Assembly (NCBI GenBank): GCA_964482225.1
Contig: CAYZWT010000007.1
Location: forward strand, 1 to 64,000
Direction: 5' to 3'
Length of the DNA: 64,000 bases
From: UBA1429 sp964482225
GTDB lineage: Bacteria > Chloroflexota > Anaerolineae > UBA1429
Every line of letters starts with the position of its first letter. Positions within the stretch are counted from its first letter, which is position 1. The notes under the pieces were generated by a model. That model saw only the letters and a list, made by a program, of their open reading frames with translations, was not told where the DNA came from and did no database searches. A program made the position numbers and the translations under genes. Shown one piece after another: positions 1 through 7,592 of the stretch.

Positions 1-80
1 CCCCCCCCCGGTTGGGGGGGGGGGTGGGGGTCGGCGCCGCGGGCGGGGGGGGGCCCCCCCCCCCCGGGGGGGGAGGGCAT
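1..80. other. G/C homopolymer low-complexity edge
   Basis: The first 80 bases are almost only runs of C and G, up to about 13 in a row, unlike any other intergenic stretch in the window. No gene, repeat unit or regulatory site can be read here. It is most simply a sequencing or assembly artefact at a contig end. Confidence 0.6.
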
Positions 81-166
81 TCCGGACTGCAAGGTCCGGC
101 CACGACGAACACACATCGTGATATGGGGCCATCGTCAGTCGCCCTGCCCACCAAAGGAGGTTTGCC

Positions 167-1081
167 ATGCAGCTCGGATTCGTGAGCGCCATCCTGCCCG
201 ATCTCTCGCTGGAAGAGGTACTGCGCTTTGCCGCCGAGGCGGGCTATGCCTGCGTCGAGGTCATGTGCTGGCCCGTGGGCAAGGCCGAGCGCCGCTATGC
301 CGGGGTCACCCACATTGACGTGGCAACGCTGGACGAAGCGGGGGCCGCCGCCGTGCAGCGGCTGGTGGCCGAGACGGGCGTGGCCATCAGCGGCCTGGGC
401 TACTATCCCAACCCGCTCTCGCCCGATCCCGCCGAGGCCGCCGTGGCCGTGGGGCATCTGCGCCAGGTGATCATGGCGGCGGCGCGCCTGGGGCTGAACA
501 CCGTGAACACGTTCATCGGGCGCGATTGGACCCGCTCCATCGAGGACAATTGGCCGCGCTTTCGCGAGACCTGGCCGCCCCTGGTGGCCCTGGCCGAGGA
601 GCAGGGCGTGCGTATCGGGATCGAGAACTGCCCCATGCTATTCACCGCCGACGAGTGGCCCGGCGGCAAGAACCTGGCCATTTCGCCCGCCATCTGGGAG
701 CGCATGTTCGCCGAGATCCCCAGCCCCGCCTTGGGCCTGAACTTTGATCCCTCGCATCTGGTGTGGCAGGGCATGGACATCGCCCGGGCGGTGCGGGCTC
801 TTGGCGAGCGCATCGTCCACGTGCACGCCAAGGATGCGCGGGTGGACCGCGACCGGCTGGACCGCGTGGGCATCCTGGCGCACCCGCTAGAGTACCACAC
901 CCCCAAGCTGCCCGGCCTGGGCGACGTGGATTGGGGGCAGTTCTTGAGCGCGCTGACAGACACGGGCTATGACGGGCCGGTGTGCGTGGAGGTGGAGGAC
1001 CGGGCCTACGAGGGCTCGCTGGAGCGACGGCTGGCGGCCCTGCGGCAGAGCCGGCGGTTTTTGGCGCAGTATGTGGGGTAG
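167..1081 (+). CDS. Sugar phosphate isomerase/epimerase, TIM-barrel (xylose isomerase-like)
   Basis: A 304-residue protein of the AP-endonuclease-2/xylose-isomerase-like TIM-barrel superfamily, which epimerises or isomerises sugars and their derivatives in the cytoplasm using divalent metal. Recognisable segments are the N-terminal MQLGFVSAILPDLSLEEVL strand and helix, GIENCPM near residue 150 carrying a metal-ligand Glu, NFDPSHLVWQG near 193, HVHAKD near 219 and CVEVED near 271. This order of acidic and His ligands is that of the family. The ATG at 167 follows a strong AAAGGAGG ribosome site. The length is normal for the family. The exact substrate cannot be told; inosose or ketose isomerases look alike. 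The next gene is convergent, so this may be the last gene of an operon lying outside the window. Confidence 0.85.
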   Translation: MQLGFVSAILPDLSLEEVLRFAAEAGYACVEVMCWPVGKAERRYAGVTHIDVATLDEAGAAAVQRLVAETGVAISGLGYYPNPLSPDPAEAAVAVGHLRQVIMAAARLGLNTVNTFIGRDWTRSIEDNWPRFRETWPPLVALAEEQGVRIGIENCPMLFTADEWPGGKNLAISPAIWERMFAEIPSPALGLNFDPSHLVWQGMDIARAVRALGERIVHVHAKDARVDRDRLDRVGILAHPLEYHTPKLPGLGDVDWGQFLSALTDTGYDGPVCVEVEDRAYEGSLERRLAALRQSRRFLAQYVG

Positions 1082-1095
1082 GTAGGCGTAGGCGT

Positions 1096-1668
1096 CTAGG
1101 GGGTTGTCTCGGCAGTTTCGTCCTCATCAGGGGCGATGAGGATCACATAGACGGGCGCCGTCGGGAAACGCCTGCCCAGGCGCTCGATGTCACTTACCAA
1201 CTGCTCCCCATACGAGACGCCGGAGGGCATCTCGTTGGCCAGGGCATGGCAGGGTGCGATCTCGACGCCGACCTGGCCCTGGCCTCGATCGCAAAAGCGC
1301 TGGAACTTGGCCATGTCATAGAACATGGCCGCATACGCGCCGAACTGGACCTCGACAAGCACCTGGTCCTTGGCCAGGTCTATCTGCCTGTACGCGCCAG
1401 GGATGACCACGTCGCTCTGCGGCAGCTCAATGATGTAGCGCTCTCTGATCTCGCGATAGCCTCTCTCGCGAAAGAGATCGCAGAACTGGCGGTTCATGTC
1501 CATCGGGGCATACAGCATGCGGCTTGGCGTTCCTCCCGCCCGACTCGGCTTGCTACGCCGCGCCTGCACCTGGGCGATCACGCCGTGGATATCGGCCAGT
1601 TGCTCAGGGAAGCGAGCCTGCAGGATCTCTTGGCCGCCCATATGCGAGTATTCGTATACGATTCGCAT
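1096..1668 (-). CDS. BglII/BstYI-like type II restriction endonuclease, solo
   Basis: A 190-residue protein resembling the BglII/BstYI restriction endonuclease family. The key segment near residues 101-119 reads QIDLAKDQVLVEVQFGAYA. BglII has its catalytic core in a very similar stretch, with an Asp followed by LVEVQF, where Glu and Gln replace the usual ExK. The start ATG at 1668 is chosen because GGGAGGG lies just upstream; a longer frame to 1698 lacks that support. No DNA methyltransferase lies on either side, which is unusual for a type II system. The gene looks less GC-rich than its neighbours, suggesting acquisition. Family assignment is from motif memory; the recognition sequence and activity are unknown. 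It is convergent with the sugar isomerase gene. Confidence 0.7.
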   Translation of the reverse strand: MRIVYEYSHMGGQEILQARFPEQLADIHGVIAQVQARRSKPSRAGGTPSRMLYAPMDMNRQFCDLFRERGYREIRERYIIELPQSDVVIPGAYRQIDLAKDQVLVEVQFGAYAAMFYDMAKFQRFCDRGQGQVGVEIAPCHALANEMPSGVSYGEQLVSDIERLGRRFPTAPVYVILIAPDEDETAETTP

Positions 1669-1789
1669 GGCATCCCTCCCGCAAGGTTCGATGTGCAAAA
1701 GAGATCATCTGGGCGTGGCGCGCCGCATAGGAGGAGAGCAGCGTGGGTTGGCCCACACGTCTCGCGCGGAGAGCGCCGAGAGCCCCGGA

Positions 1790-1808
1790 GGCGGGCGGGA
1801 CGCCCGCC
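1790..1808. repeat. REP-like palindrome GGCGGGCG/CGCCCGCC with CTCCAT tail
   Basis: An 8-bp perfect inverted repeat (GGCGGGCG, 3-nt spacer, CGCCCGCC) followed by CTCCAT. Similar palindromes with the same CTCCA tail occur at 7380, 12410 and 27082, so this is a dispersed repeat. It sits in the 190-bp gap between the BglII-like gene and the next small gene; nothing else was recognised in that gap. Confidence 0.75.
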
Positions 1809-1857
1809 CTCCATACTCGGCCCGCTGTGCAGATCGCTCCCTCTCGCTGCGGCTCGC

Positions 1858-2166
1858 TCAGCCGCTCCGCAGCAGCCGCTGGGGCGACGCGCCCGGCACT
1901 CGCCGAATCTCGCCCCGCACCTCCAGCTCGAGCTTGACCGTGGTGGTATACCAGCCCACCGAGCCCAGGTTGGCGCGCTCCTCCGGCGTCAGGGCGGCGG
2001 CCACCAGATCGGGCAGGTCGGACATGAACGGCACGCCCTCGCCCTCCGTGGGCAGCGCCTCCAGGATGGCGCGGCGCACCGCGTCGAACTTCCAGCGTTC
2101 GATGCGCACCGGACGCTTGCCCGGCGTCGGCGTGCGGCAGGGCACCCGGTCGTCCTGGTCGCTCAC
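1858..2166 (-). CDS. Small conserved hypothetical protein (DUF6958-like)
   Basis: A 102-residue soluble protein. Its central part, with VRRAILEALPTEGEG followed by the segment GSVGWYTTTVKLELEVRGEI, resembles the uncharacterised DUF6958 family as I remember it; that name is tentative. The segment has a helix-rich N-terminal half and a likely DNA-binding-like C-terminal helix pair, but no function is assigned. I place the start at the GTG at 2166 because AGGGAGGAGG precedes it and because the longer frame to 2208 would overlap the upstream gene's stop. It lies 14 nt downstream of the 2181-2891 gene and is probably co-transcribed with it. Confidence 0.65.
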   Translation of the reverse strand: MSDQDDRVPCRTPTPGKRPVRIERWKFDAVRRAILEALPTEGEGVPFMSDLPDLVAAALTPEERANLGSVGWYTTTVKLELEVRGEIRRVPGASPQRLLRSG

Positions 2167-2180
2167 GTCTCGCCTCCTCC

Positions 2181-2891
2181 CTATGCCTTGACCTTGCGGG
2201 GCCCCCAATCGCCCACGCGCTTGTAGACGCGTTCGCCCCGCGCCCAGTCCCGCTTGGCCTTGACCTTTTTCACCTTGTCATCGGTGGTGCGAACGTAAGC
2301 ATAGGTCACGTTGCGGGTGGTCGTCGAGCCATCGTCGTCGGTGTCGGTCTCTTGCTCGACACGCACCCGCTCGATCATGCCTTCGTACACGCGGGTCAGT
2401 TGCCAGAGGATGAACAGCAGCGAGGCAATGGCCAGGCCCACCATCACCAGGATGGCATTCGTGTCGGCCTCGCCGCCGACAATGGCGCCATAGCCGACGG
2501 CGCCCCAGAAGGCGGCCCAGACCACCAGGCGCCAGATCAGGCCAAAGATGTTCTTGCCGCGATCGGGCAGGGTGACCCCGGCAGCCGCCGCAGCAGTGGG
2601 CGCCGCAACGGCGGGCGCGGGCTGTGGCATCGGCGTGGGCGCAACCGGCATCGCCGGGAAAGGCGGCGGTGGCGGTGGGGTCGCGGGCCGGGGCGGCTCG
2701 CCGGCCTCCCAGGCCTCGCCGTTCCACACGAACCAGGCTCCGGTGCGCTCTTGAAGCATCCAGGTGCGCCCCTGGTCATCCTGCACGCGCACCTCGTTCA
2801 GTCGGTCGCGATAGGTCTCTACATCCAGCTCGCTCGCCTGTAGCAGCGCTTCCAACTCGGAAAAGATCAGTTCCGCCTGTGCAAAATCCAT
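2181..2891 (-). CDS. Two-helix membrane protein with N-terminal SHOCT/GYF-like module
   Basis: A 236-residue protein. Residues 1-67 form a small module with helices around FSELEALLQASELDVETY and then a strand-rich part with RTWMLQERTGAWFVWNGEAW. Residues about 70-115 are a Pro/Ala-rich linker. Two membrane helices follow at about 118-165, then a charged tail rich in Asp (ETDTDDDGS) and Lys/Arg. The N-terminal module matches that of the membrane protein at 18293-19810 in residue spacing: ELD.E.Y, then R.QD..GR.W, then RTG.W.V. That makes them domain paralogues in otherwise different proteins. GGGGGAGG precedes the ATG. The function is unknown; a scaffold or sensor role is only a guess. Confidence 0.7.
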   Translation of the reverse strand: MDFAQAELIFSELEALLQASELDVETYRDRLNEVRVQDDQGRTWMLQERTGAWFVWNGEAWEAGEPPRPATPPPPPPFPAMPVAPTPMPQPAPAVAAPTAAAAAGVTLPDRGKNIFGLIWRLVVWAAFWGAVGYGAIVGGEADTNAILVMVGLAIASLLFILWQLTRVYEGMIERVRVEQETDTDDDGSTTTRNVTYAYVRTTDDKVKKVKAKRDWARGERVYKRVGDWGPRKVKA

Positions 2892-2960
2892 GCTGTGGCC
2901 TCCCCCTTGTCTACCGGGTGCGTCCCTGTTGCGAAACTCTGTAGATCAGGTTCGCTCGAC

Positions 2961-2988
2961 ATTATGGGCGCGGCTCGCCCCCTGTCAA
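2961..2988 (-). promoter_or_regulatory. Sigma70-like promoter for the 2181-2891 gene
   Basis: On the minus strand TTGACA (2983-2988) and CATAAT (2961-2966) are separated by 16 nt. The site lies within the last codons of the upstream URO-D-like gene and points at the ATG at 2891. Confidence 0.6.
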
Positions 2989-4107
2989 GTGGCCCGATGA
3001 GCCCGCTTCATCGCCTGCGCCGGGCCAGCGGCGCCCCGCGCACCAGCGCGTCAGCCGCGCCAGCATCTCCAGCCCGGCCTCACGCGTGGGCACACCCTCG
3101 ACGCTGAGATAGAGCCCTTGCGGCGATAGATTCTCCATGACCGCGCCCACCTCATCATAGGCGCAGATCACCTCCACACCCTTGTCCGCCGCCTGTATGC
3201 GGCGGTAGACCTCGACCCAGCGGTGGAATCCCTCGTTGCCCGCACCATACACCCACTGGACGGCGTCCAGCTCGGGGATGGAGAGGATCGCGTCCAGGTG
3301 GCGCAGGGCGCCCGGCCCATCCAGGTGATAGATAGAGCGCTCCAGAAAGCGGCACTCGCGGGCCAGCCCCGGCAAAAAGAACTCGTTGAACATGGCGGGC
3401 GAGATCATGTACGCAAAGTCGTTCGAAGGCACATAGTAGCGCCCCTCGGCGGCCAGCGGCAGCCAGGTGGTGATGGGCTGGCCGTGGGCGCGCAGCTTGC
3501 GATAGAACTCGTCATACACGCGAAAATAGTCATCTTCGGCGCGGGCCAACAGCCGCTTGACGCCCTCCGGCTCCAGGATCAGGTCCATGGCCAGGTTGGC
3601 GGGATCGCGCAGGGCGGCCAGCCAGTCGCCCCCGGGGTGCCAGTCGGTCATGCCGGTGATGAACGTATCGCGCCCGACCTCTAAAAAGGCGTCGGTCATC
3701 TCGTGCAGCTTGCGCAAGTATGGGCTCGCCGGGTCCATGCGGATAGCGTCCATCTGGGCCCAATCATGGAGGATCGGCTCGGTCCAGCTCGTGCCATAAT
3801 CGCCAAAGTGCAGGGGGCATCCATAAAAGGCCGCAAACAGCTCGGGCCCCAGATTGGGAAACGCCACGGGCAGCGTATCACCCAGGAACTCGTGATTGCT
3901 GAGCTTGGCCAGATGCCAGCGGGCCTGATACCCGGCGTCCAGCCAGCGCTCGCGGGCCGTGGCATGGCGCGATTCGGGCAGCGGCGTTTGCTCGCCTGGC
4001 GGGCGGGCCAGGCTGAACTGGACCACGGGCCGGTCTAGCACCTGGCGTTCCCAGAAAGCCTCTATGCGTTGCTTGCTCTGCTCGTAATCGGGTTTCAGGC
4101 GATACAC
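2962..4107 (-). CDS. Uroporphyrinogen decarboxylase-like (URO-D superfamily) protein
   Basis: A 381-residue TIM-barrel protein of the URO-D/corrinoid-methyltransferase superfamily. The family pattern is seen in the order FPNLGPELFAAFYGCPLHFG near residue 84, ITGMTDWHPGGDWLAALRDP near 150, a YYVPSNDFAYMISPAMFNEF segment near 226, YHLDGPGALRHLDAI near 261 and GLYLSVEGVPT near 331. It is not the haem enzyme HemE: the N-terminal substrate loop of HemE is not recognisable and no haem genes are nearby. In many bacteria such proteins act in methyl transfer or in catabolic clusters, but no substrate can be assigned. The start is a GTG at 4107, chosen because AAGGAGG lies 5-6 nt upstream. A second, divergent URO-D-like gene lies at 59307. 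Confidence 0.75.
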   Translation of the reverse strand: MYRLKPDYEQSKQRIEAFWERQVLDRPVVQFSLARPPGEQTPLPESRHATARERWLDAGYQARWHLAKLSNHEFLGDTLPVAFPNLGPELFAAFYGCPLHFGDYGTSWTEPILHDWAQMDAIRMDPASPYLRKLHEMTDAFLEVGRDTFITGMTDWHPGGDWLAALRDPANLAMDLILEPEGVKRLLARAEDDYFRVYDEFYRKLRAHGQPITTWLPLAAEGRYYVPSNDFAYMISPAMFNEFFLPGLARECRFLERSIYHLDGPGALRHLDAILSIPELDAVQWVYGAGNEGFHRWVEVYRRIQAADKGVEVICAYDEVGAVMENLSPQGLYLSVEGVPTREAGLEMLARLTRWCAGRRWPGAGDEAGSSGHLTGGEPRP

Positions 4108-4180
4108 GTGCCCTCCTTGGGCGGGCCAGGTTCTTGCGCAGGCCCCTTGTACCACAAGCGGGGACATTCCTCAAGCAACG

Positions 4181-4209
4181 AAACCGAAAAAGCGAGGGCT
4201 TTTCGGTTT
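4181..4209. promoter_or_regulatory. Inverted repeat overlapping the hppA -35 box, candidate operator
   Basis: AAACCGAAAA (4181-4190) and TTTTCGGTTT (4200-4209) form a perfect 10-bp inverted repeat with a 9-nt spacer. Its right arm overlaps the -35 hexamer of the hppA promoter and lies between two divergent genes, which suits a repressor or activator site. Confidence 0.5.
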
Positions 4210-4236
4210 GACACGAGCCTGTGACGCATGTATCAT
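4208..4236 (+). promoter_or_regulatory. Sigma70-like promoter of hppA
   Basis: TTGACA (4208-4213), 17-nt spacer, TATCAT (4231-4236). Transcription would begin near 4243, leaving a leader of about 207 nt before the hppA ATG. Confidence 0.8.
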
Positions 4237-4242
4237 ACGACC

Positions 4243-4449
4243 GGTTTGTGTTTCGAGAGCGCAAGTAGCACTTGCGCATTGTGTGCGTTTGCGCCAGCAA
4301 GAGTGTCGAGGATCGGCTTTCCGACCCTTGTTTCTACGGCGCCGTGGCGCTGCTGCGGCCCAGGCTCGCCAGTGCGTTAGCCGGCAGAGGATGCTTTAGC
4401 GCAGCTCTGAGCCGGTTCCAACTACTAACCCCTATAGGAGAGAAAAAAG
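4243..4449 (+). other. Long hppA 5' leader with hairpins
   Basis: The predicted hppA leader begins with a perfect 8-bp hairpin, GCGCAAGT with ACTTGCGC (4259-4277), and has a further possible pairing between CCGGCAGAG and CTCT.GCCGG near 4380-4418. It ends with TAGGAGAG before the ATG at 4450. I could not match it to a known riboswitch, including the fluoride and sodium classes that sometimes control pyrophosphatase or ion-pump genes. No coding frame here is credible. Confidence 0.4.
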
Positions 4450-6501
4450 ATGCTTGTCTGGGAGATCGTAGCGCTCGTCGCTGGCCTGGCCTCCATCGGG
4501 ATTGGGGCACTCATCTACAAGTGGGTGATGTCCCAAGAGATCGGCAACCCCGGCATGGAAGCCTACTCTATCATGGTGCAGGAGGGCTCGGCCGCCTACC
4601 TCAAGCGCCTGTTCCAGGTGCTGGGGATGCTTTCGATTGTCCTCACCATCGTCCTTCTGGTTGCCGTCAACTGGCAAACGGCCCTTGCCTACATAGTGGG
4701 GGCGACCTGCTCCGGCGCCGCCGCCTATGCGGGCATGGTCGTCTCGACCCGCGCCAACGCCCGGGTGGCATGGGCGGCCCGCACCGGCCTGGCCAAGGCC
4801 CTGCCCATCGGCTTTTTCGCCGGCGCCGTCATGGGCCTGGCCGTGGTAGGCTTTGCCGTATTCGGCATGACCGTCCTGTACATGATCTTTAAGGATCCCG
4901 AGGTGGTGCTGGGCTTTAGCTTTGGCGCCAGCCAGTTGGCGCTCTTGGCCAAGGCGGGCGGCGGTATCTTTACCAAGACCGCCGATATCGGGGCCGACCT
5001 GGTGGGCAAGGTCGAGTTCAACCTCGTTGAGGACGACCCCCGCAACCCGGCCGTGGTGGCCGATAACGTGGGCGACAACGTGGGCGACGTGGCGGGTATG
5101 GGCGCCGACATGTTTGACTCGTACGTGGCCGCCGTCGTGGCAACCATGATCCTGGGCGCCGCACTGCCTATCTTCTCCGGCAATCCCGCTTATGTTGTGT
5201 TGCCTCTGGTGCTCAGCGCCGCCGGTATCCTGGCCTCGCTCTTGGGCATGATCTTTGTGGGCCGCAGCAAAGAGACCGACGACCCGGGCCGCGCACTGAA
5301 CATGGGCACCATCGTGACCACCATCATCTTTGTGCCTCTGGCCCTCGCCGTCGTGTTCCTCATGGGCTTTGAGGGCGCAATTGCCTGGGGCCTCTTGCTG
5401 CCCACCATCGCCGGCCTGGCGGCGGGCATCGTCATCGGCTTTACCTCTGATCGCTACACCGACATTGATCAGCGACCGGTGCAGACAACCGCCGCCTCTG
5501 CGGAGACGGGGCCTGCCCTTGTGATCCTGGAGGGGTTCTCGTACGGCCTCTTGAGTGTCGTACCTTCGATCCTCGGCATCTGTGTGGCCATGATCGCCGC
5601 CTGGGTGCTGGCCGTGGCCTTTGGCGTGCCGGGTACCTATGGCGTATCGGTCGCCGCCGTCGGCATGTTGGCCATCACCGGCATGATCATGTCCTCTGAC
5701 GCCTATGGCCCCATCGTGGACAATGCCAAGGGCTGCGCCGAGTACGGCCACGAGGGCGAGGACACCATCGCCGTCTGCGATCGTCTGGATGCCGCCGGAA
5801 ACACCGCCAAGGCGATCACCAAGGGCTTTGCCATCGGCGCCGCCGCTCTGACCGTGCTGGCGCTCTTTGCAGCCTATGCAGAGACCGTCAATATCGGGGC
5901 GCTCGACATCCGCGACCCGGGCGTCATCGTGGGCGTGTTCATCGGCGCCATGATGCCCCCGCTCTTTAGCGCGCTGCTGATGCTCTCGGTGAGCCGCAAC
6001 GCGGGCCTGATGGTCGAAGAGATTCGCCGCCAGTTCCGCGAGATCCCCGGCCTGTTGGAGGGCAACGCCAAGCCCGATAGCGCCGCCTGTGTGGATATCG
6101 CCACCCAGGGCGCTCTCAAAGAACTGATGCTGCCGGCGCTGCTGAGCCTGCTGAGCCCCCTGGCCGTGGGCTTTATCCTGGGCCCCGAGGCCCTGGGCGG
6201 GTTCCTGGCTGGCACCATCGTGACGGGCATCCTGTTCGCCCTGTTCATGGCCAACGCTGGCGGCTTGTGGGACAACGCCAAAAAGTACATCGAGGACGGC
6301 GCGCACGGAGGCAAAGGCTCTGAGGCCCACGCCGCGGCCGTCATCGGCGATACGGTGGGCGATCCCTTCAAGGATACCGCCGGGCCTTCGCTGAACACCC
6401 TGATCGTGGTGATGTCGCTGAGCGCAACCGTGTTTGCGCCGCTCATCGCCAAGTTCAACCTGTTCGAATGGCTGAACCTGGCCCGGTTCTTTGGCCACTA
6501 G
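4450..6501 (+). CDS. hppA: Membrane-bound H+-translocating pyrophosphatase, K+-independent type
   Basis: A 683-residue integral membrane pyrophosphatase that splits PPi and pumps protons (or Na+) outward. The PPi/Mg site is evident at residues about 178-221: TADIGADLVGKVE, then DDPRNPAVVADNVGDNVGD, then GMGADMFDSY. The third loop has SDAYGPIVDNAKGCAEY and the C-terminal loop has VIGDTVGDPFKDTAGPSLN. About 16 membrane helices are visible. The stretch AAGNTAKAITKGFAIG places Lys454 where K+-dependent enzymes have Ala, which predicts a K+-independent H+ pump. The start ATG at 4450 follows TAGGAGAG. A strong terminator closes the unit, so it is monocistronic. It fits with ppdK in this window, another enzyme of PPi metabolism. 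Confidence 0.97.
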   Translation: MLVWEIVALVAGLASIGIGALIYKWVMSQEIGNPGMEAYSIMVQEGSAAYLKRLFQVLGMLSIVLTIVLLVAVNWQTALAYIVGATCSGAAAYAGMVVSTRANARVAWAARTGLAKALPIGFFAGAVMGLAVVGFAVFGMTVLYMIFKDPEVVLGFSFGASQLALLAKAGGGIFTKTADIGADLVGKVEFNLVEDDPRNPAVVADNVGDNVGDVAGMGADMFDSYVAAVVATMILGAALPIFSGNPAYVVLPLVLSAAGILASLLGMIFVGRSKETDDPGRALNMGTIVTTIIFVPLALAVVFLMGFEGAIAWGLLLPTIAGLAAGIVIGFTSDRYTDIDQRPVQTTAASAETGPALVILEGFSYGLLSVVPSILGICVAMIAAWVLAVAFGVPGTYGVSVAAVGMLAITGMIMSSDAYGPIVDNAKGCAEYGHEGEDTIAVCDRLDAAGNTAKAITKGFAIGAAALTVLALFAAYAETVNIGALDIRDPGVIVGVFIGAMMPPLFSALLMLSVSRNAGLMVEEIRRQFREIPGLLEGNAKPDSAACVDIATQGALKELMLPALLSLLSPLAVGFILGPEALGGFLAGTIVTGILFALFMANAGGLWDNAKKYIEDGAHGGKGSEAHAAAVIGDTVGDPFKDTAGPSLNTLIVVMSLSATVFAPLIAKFNLFEWLNLARFFGH

Positions 6502-6512
6502 GCCGCACTATC

Positions 6513-6551
6513 GAGAGCGCCCATACCAGTGGTATGGGCGCTCTCTTTTTT
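6513..6551 (+). terminator. Rho-independent terminator of hppA
   Basis: A perfect 15-bp stem (arms 6513-6527 and 6531-6545, GAGAGCGCCCATACC with its complement) with a 3-nt loop is followed by TTTTTT. It begins 11 nt after the hppA stop. Confidence 0.95.
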
Positions 6552-6621
6552 CCCCCTGCGCGGCCCGTGGGGATGCCCTCTCGCGCCGACCAAGGGCGCT
6601 GCCTCAATCGTGACCGTAGCC

Positions 6622-7029
6622 CTACTTGCCGTCTGCAGCGGGGTCGGTCATCCAGAATAGATCCCAGACATGGCCATCCGGGTCCGCAAAGTAGCGTTCG
6701 TACATCCAGCCCTCATCGCGGATAGGGCCCTCTGCGGTTGCCCCTGAGGCCAGCGCCCTTTCGAACAACTCGTCCACTTCCTCTCGGCTCTCGCACGTTA
6801 CTGCCAAGAGTAGCTCCCTACACTCGCCCGGCTGGCAGATCTTGCGGGTGGTAAAGCGCGCCATGAAATCCCGAGTGAGGAGCATGGCATATGCCCCCTC
6901 ATTGATCTCGATACATGCAGCGTTCTCATCGGTGTACTCGGGAACCAACTGGAACCCGAGTGCGCCAAAGAAGGATACGGAACGGTCAAGGTCTTGCACG
7001 GGCAGGTTGACGAATAACCGCTTCATCAT
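6622..7029 (-). CDS. VOC-family (glyoxalase/bleomycin-resistance-like) protein
   Basis: A 135-residue single-module VOC protein. It begins MMKRLFVNLPVQDLDRS, the usual first strand, continues with FFGALGFQLVPEYTDEN and EINEGAYAMLLTRDF, and ends with the paired module GWMYERYFADPDGHVWDLFW, including the conserved DPDG turn. Such proteins bind metal and act on small substrates or antibiotics; no substrate can be inferred. A start at 7029 or 7026 is chosen because the VOC fold begins there and GGGAG lies upstream; the frame extends further without family support. It stands alone, convergent with hppA. Confidence 0.85.
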   Translation of the reverse strand: MMKRLFVNLPVQDLDRSVSFFGALGFQLVPEYTDENAACIEINEGAYAMLLTRDFMARFTTRKICQPGECRELLLAVTCESREEVDELFERALASGATAEGPIRDEGWMYERYFADPDGHVWDLFWMTDPAADGK

Positions 7030-7211
7030 CTGGTCTCCCAAGGTGTTTGCAGCTGCCTGCGCTGCGCCATCGCTCTCCGGCCACCGAAGGATGGTGGCGA
7101 ACCAGCCTTGAGCAGGAGGCACGGTGCAGCATAGGCCCCATACTTTATAATCTCACACTATATTATCGAGTATACCCTGTCTACCATGCGCTGTCAATGA
7201 TCATCACGCCG

Positions 7212-7493
7212 GTATCAGTTCAGAATGGGGGGAAAGCGGCCAACACGTTGTGGACGGCGGCGGCGAACCTTGGAGCGCGCCCGACAGGTGGCTGATTTCG
7301 CACGGAGCCGAAATCCTGGACAAAGCAAGCACAGCTTGCTTTGTTTGGTGCTTTGCTTTGGACAAAGCTACGCTTTGTTGGCGGGCGAGACGCCCGCCCT
7401 CCATAGCCGGGTCTGTGTGCTCGCCGATTGCAGGATAATGGCATCATCGTCCTGGTCAGTCAGGAACTCGTCCCCTCGAATCTGAACTGATAC
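7212..7493 (+). mobile_element. MITE-like non-autonomous element, copy 1 (282 bp)
   Basis: The element starts GTATCAGTTCAGA and ends with its exact complement, giving 13-bp terminal inverted repeats. It is flanked by TCACGCCG (7204-7211) and GCACGCCG (7494-7501), an 8-bp target duplication with one mismatch. It carries no open frame of note. The interior holds palindromes: ACAAAGC-rich hairpins at about 7319-7377 and the REP-like palindrome at 7380. A second copy in inverted orientation lies at 12223-12500 and shares about 80 nt at one end and 65 nt at the other. It fills most of the gap between the VOC gene and the aldolase gene. Confidence 0.85.
7380..7398. repeat. REP-like palindrome inside MITE copy 1
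   Basis: GGCGGGCG, 3-nt spacer, CGCCCGCC, followed by CTCCAT, as at 1790 and 12410. It is preceded by a second hairpin built from ACAAAGC and GCTTTGT arms. Confidence 0.75.
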
Positions 7494-7519
7494 GCACGCC
7501 GTGGGCCCACATGCTCTCC

Positions 7520-7548
7520 TTGTCGTCTCGCCTCTCTTGCCCTATCAT
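7520..7548 (+). promoter_or_regulatory. Sigma70-like promoter for the aldolase-dehydratase pair
   Basis: TTGTCG (7520-7525), 17-nt spacer, TATCAT (7543-7548). It lies 27 bp past the right end of MITE copy 1 and about 45 nt before the ATG at 7593. Confidence 0.6.
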
Positions 7549-7592
7549 TGGCCCGGTGTGCGCGTCATCTCGCATCCACGGAGGGAACGGCC

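Noticed and set aside
982..2226. 414-codon plus-strand frame over the BglII-like and next genes
   Set aside because: Overlaps three better-supported genes, has no ribosome site and a low-complexity composition.
4432..6498. 688-codon open frame on the minus strand across hppA
   Set aside because: It mirrors hppA exactly; the implied protein is His/Gly/Asp-rich with no fold-like pattern. It is a shadow caused by high GC at third positions.
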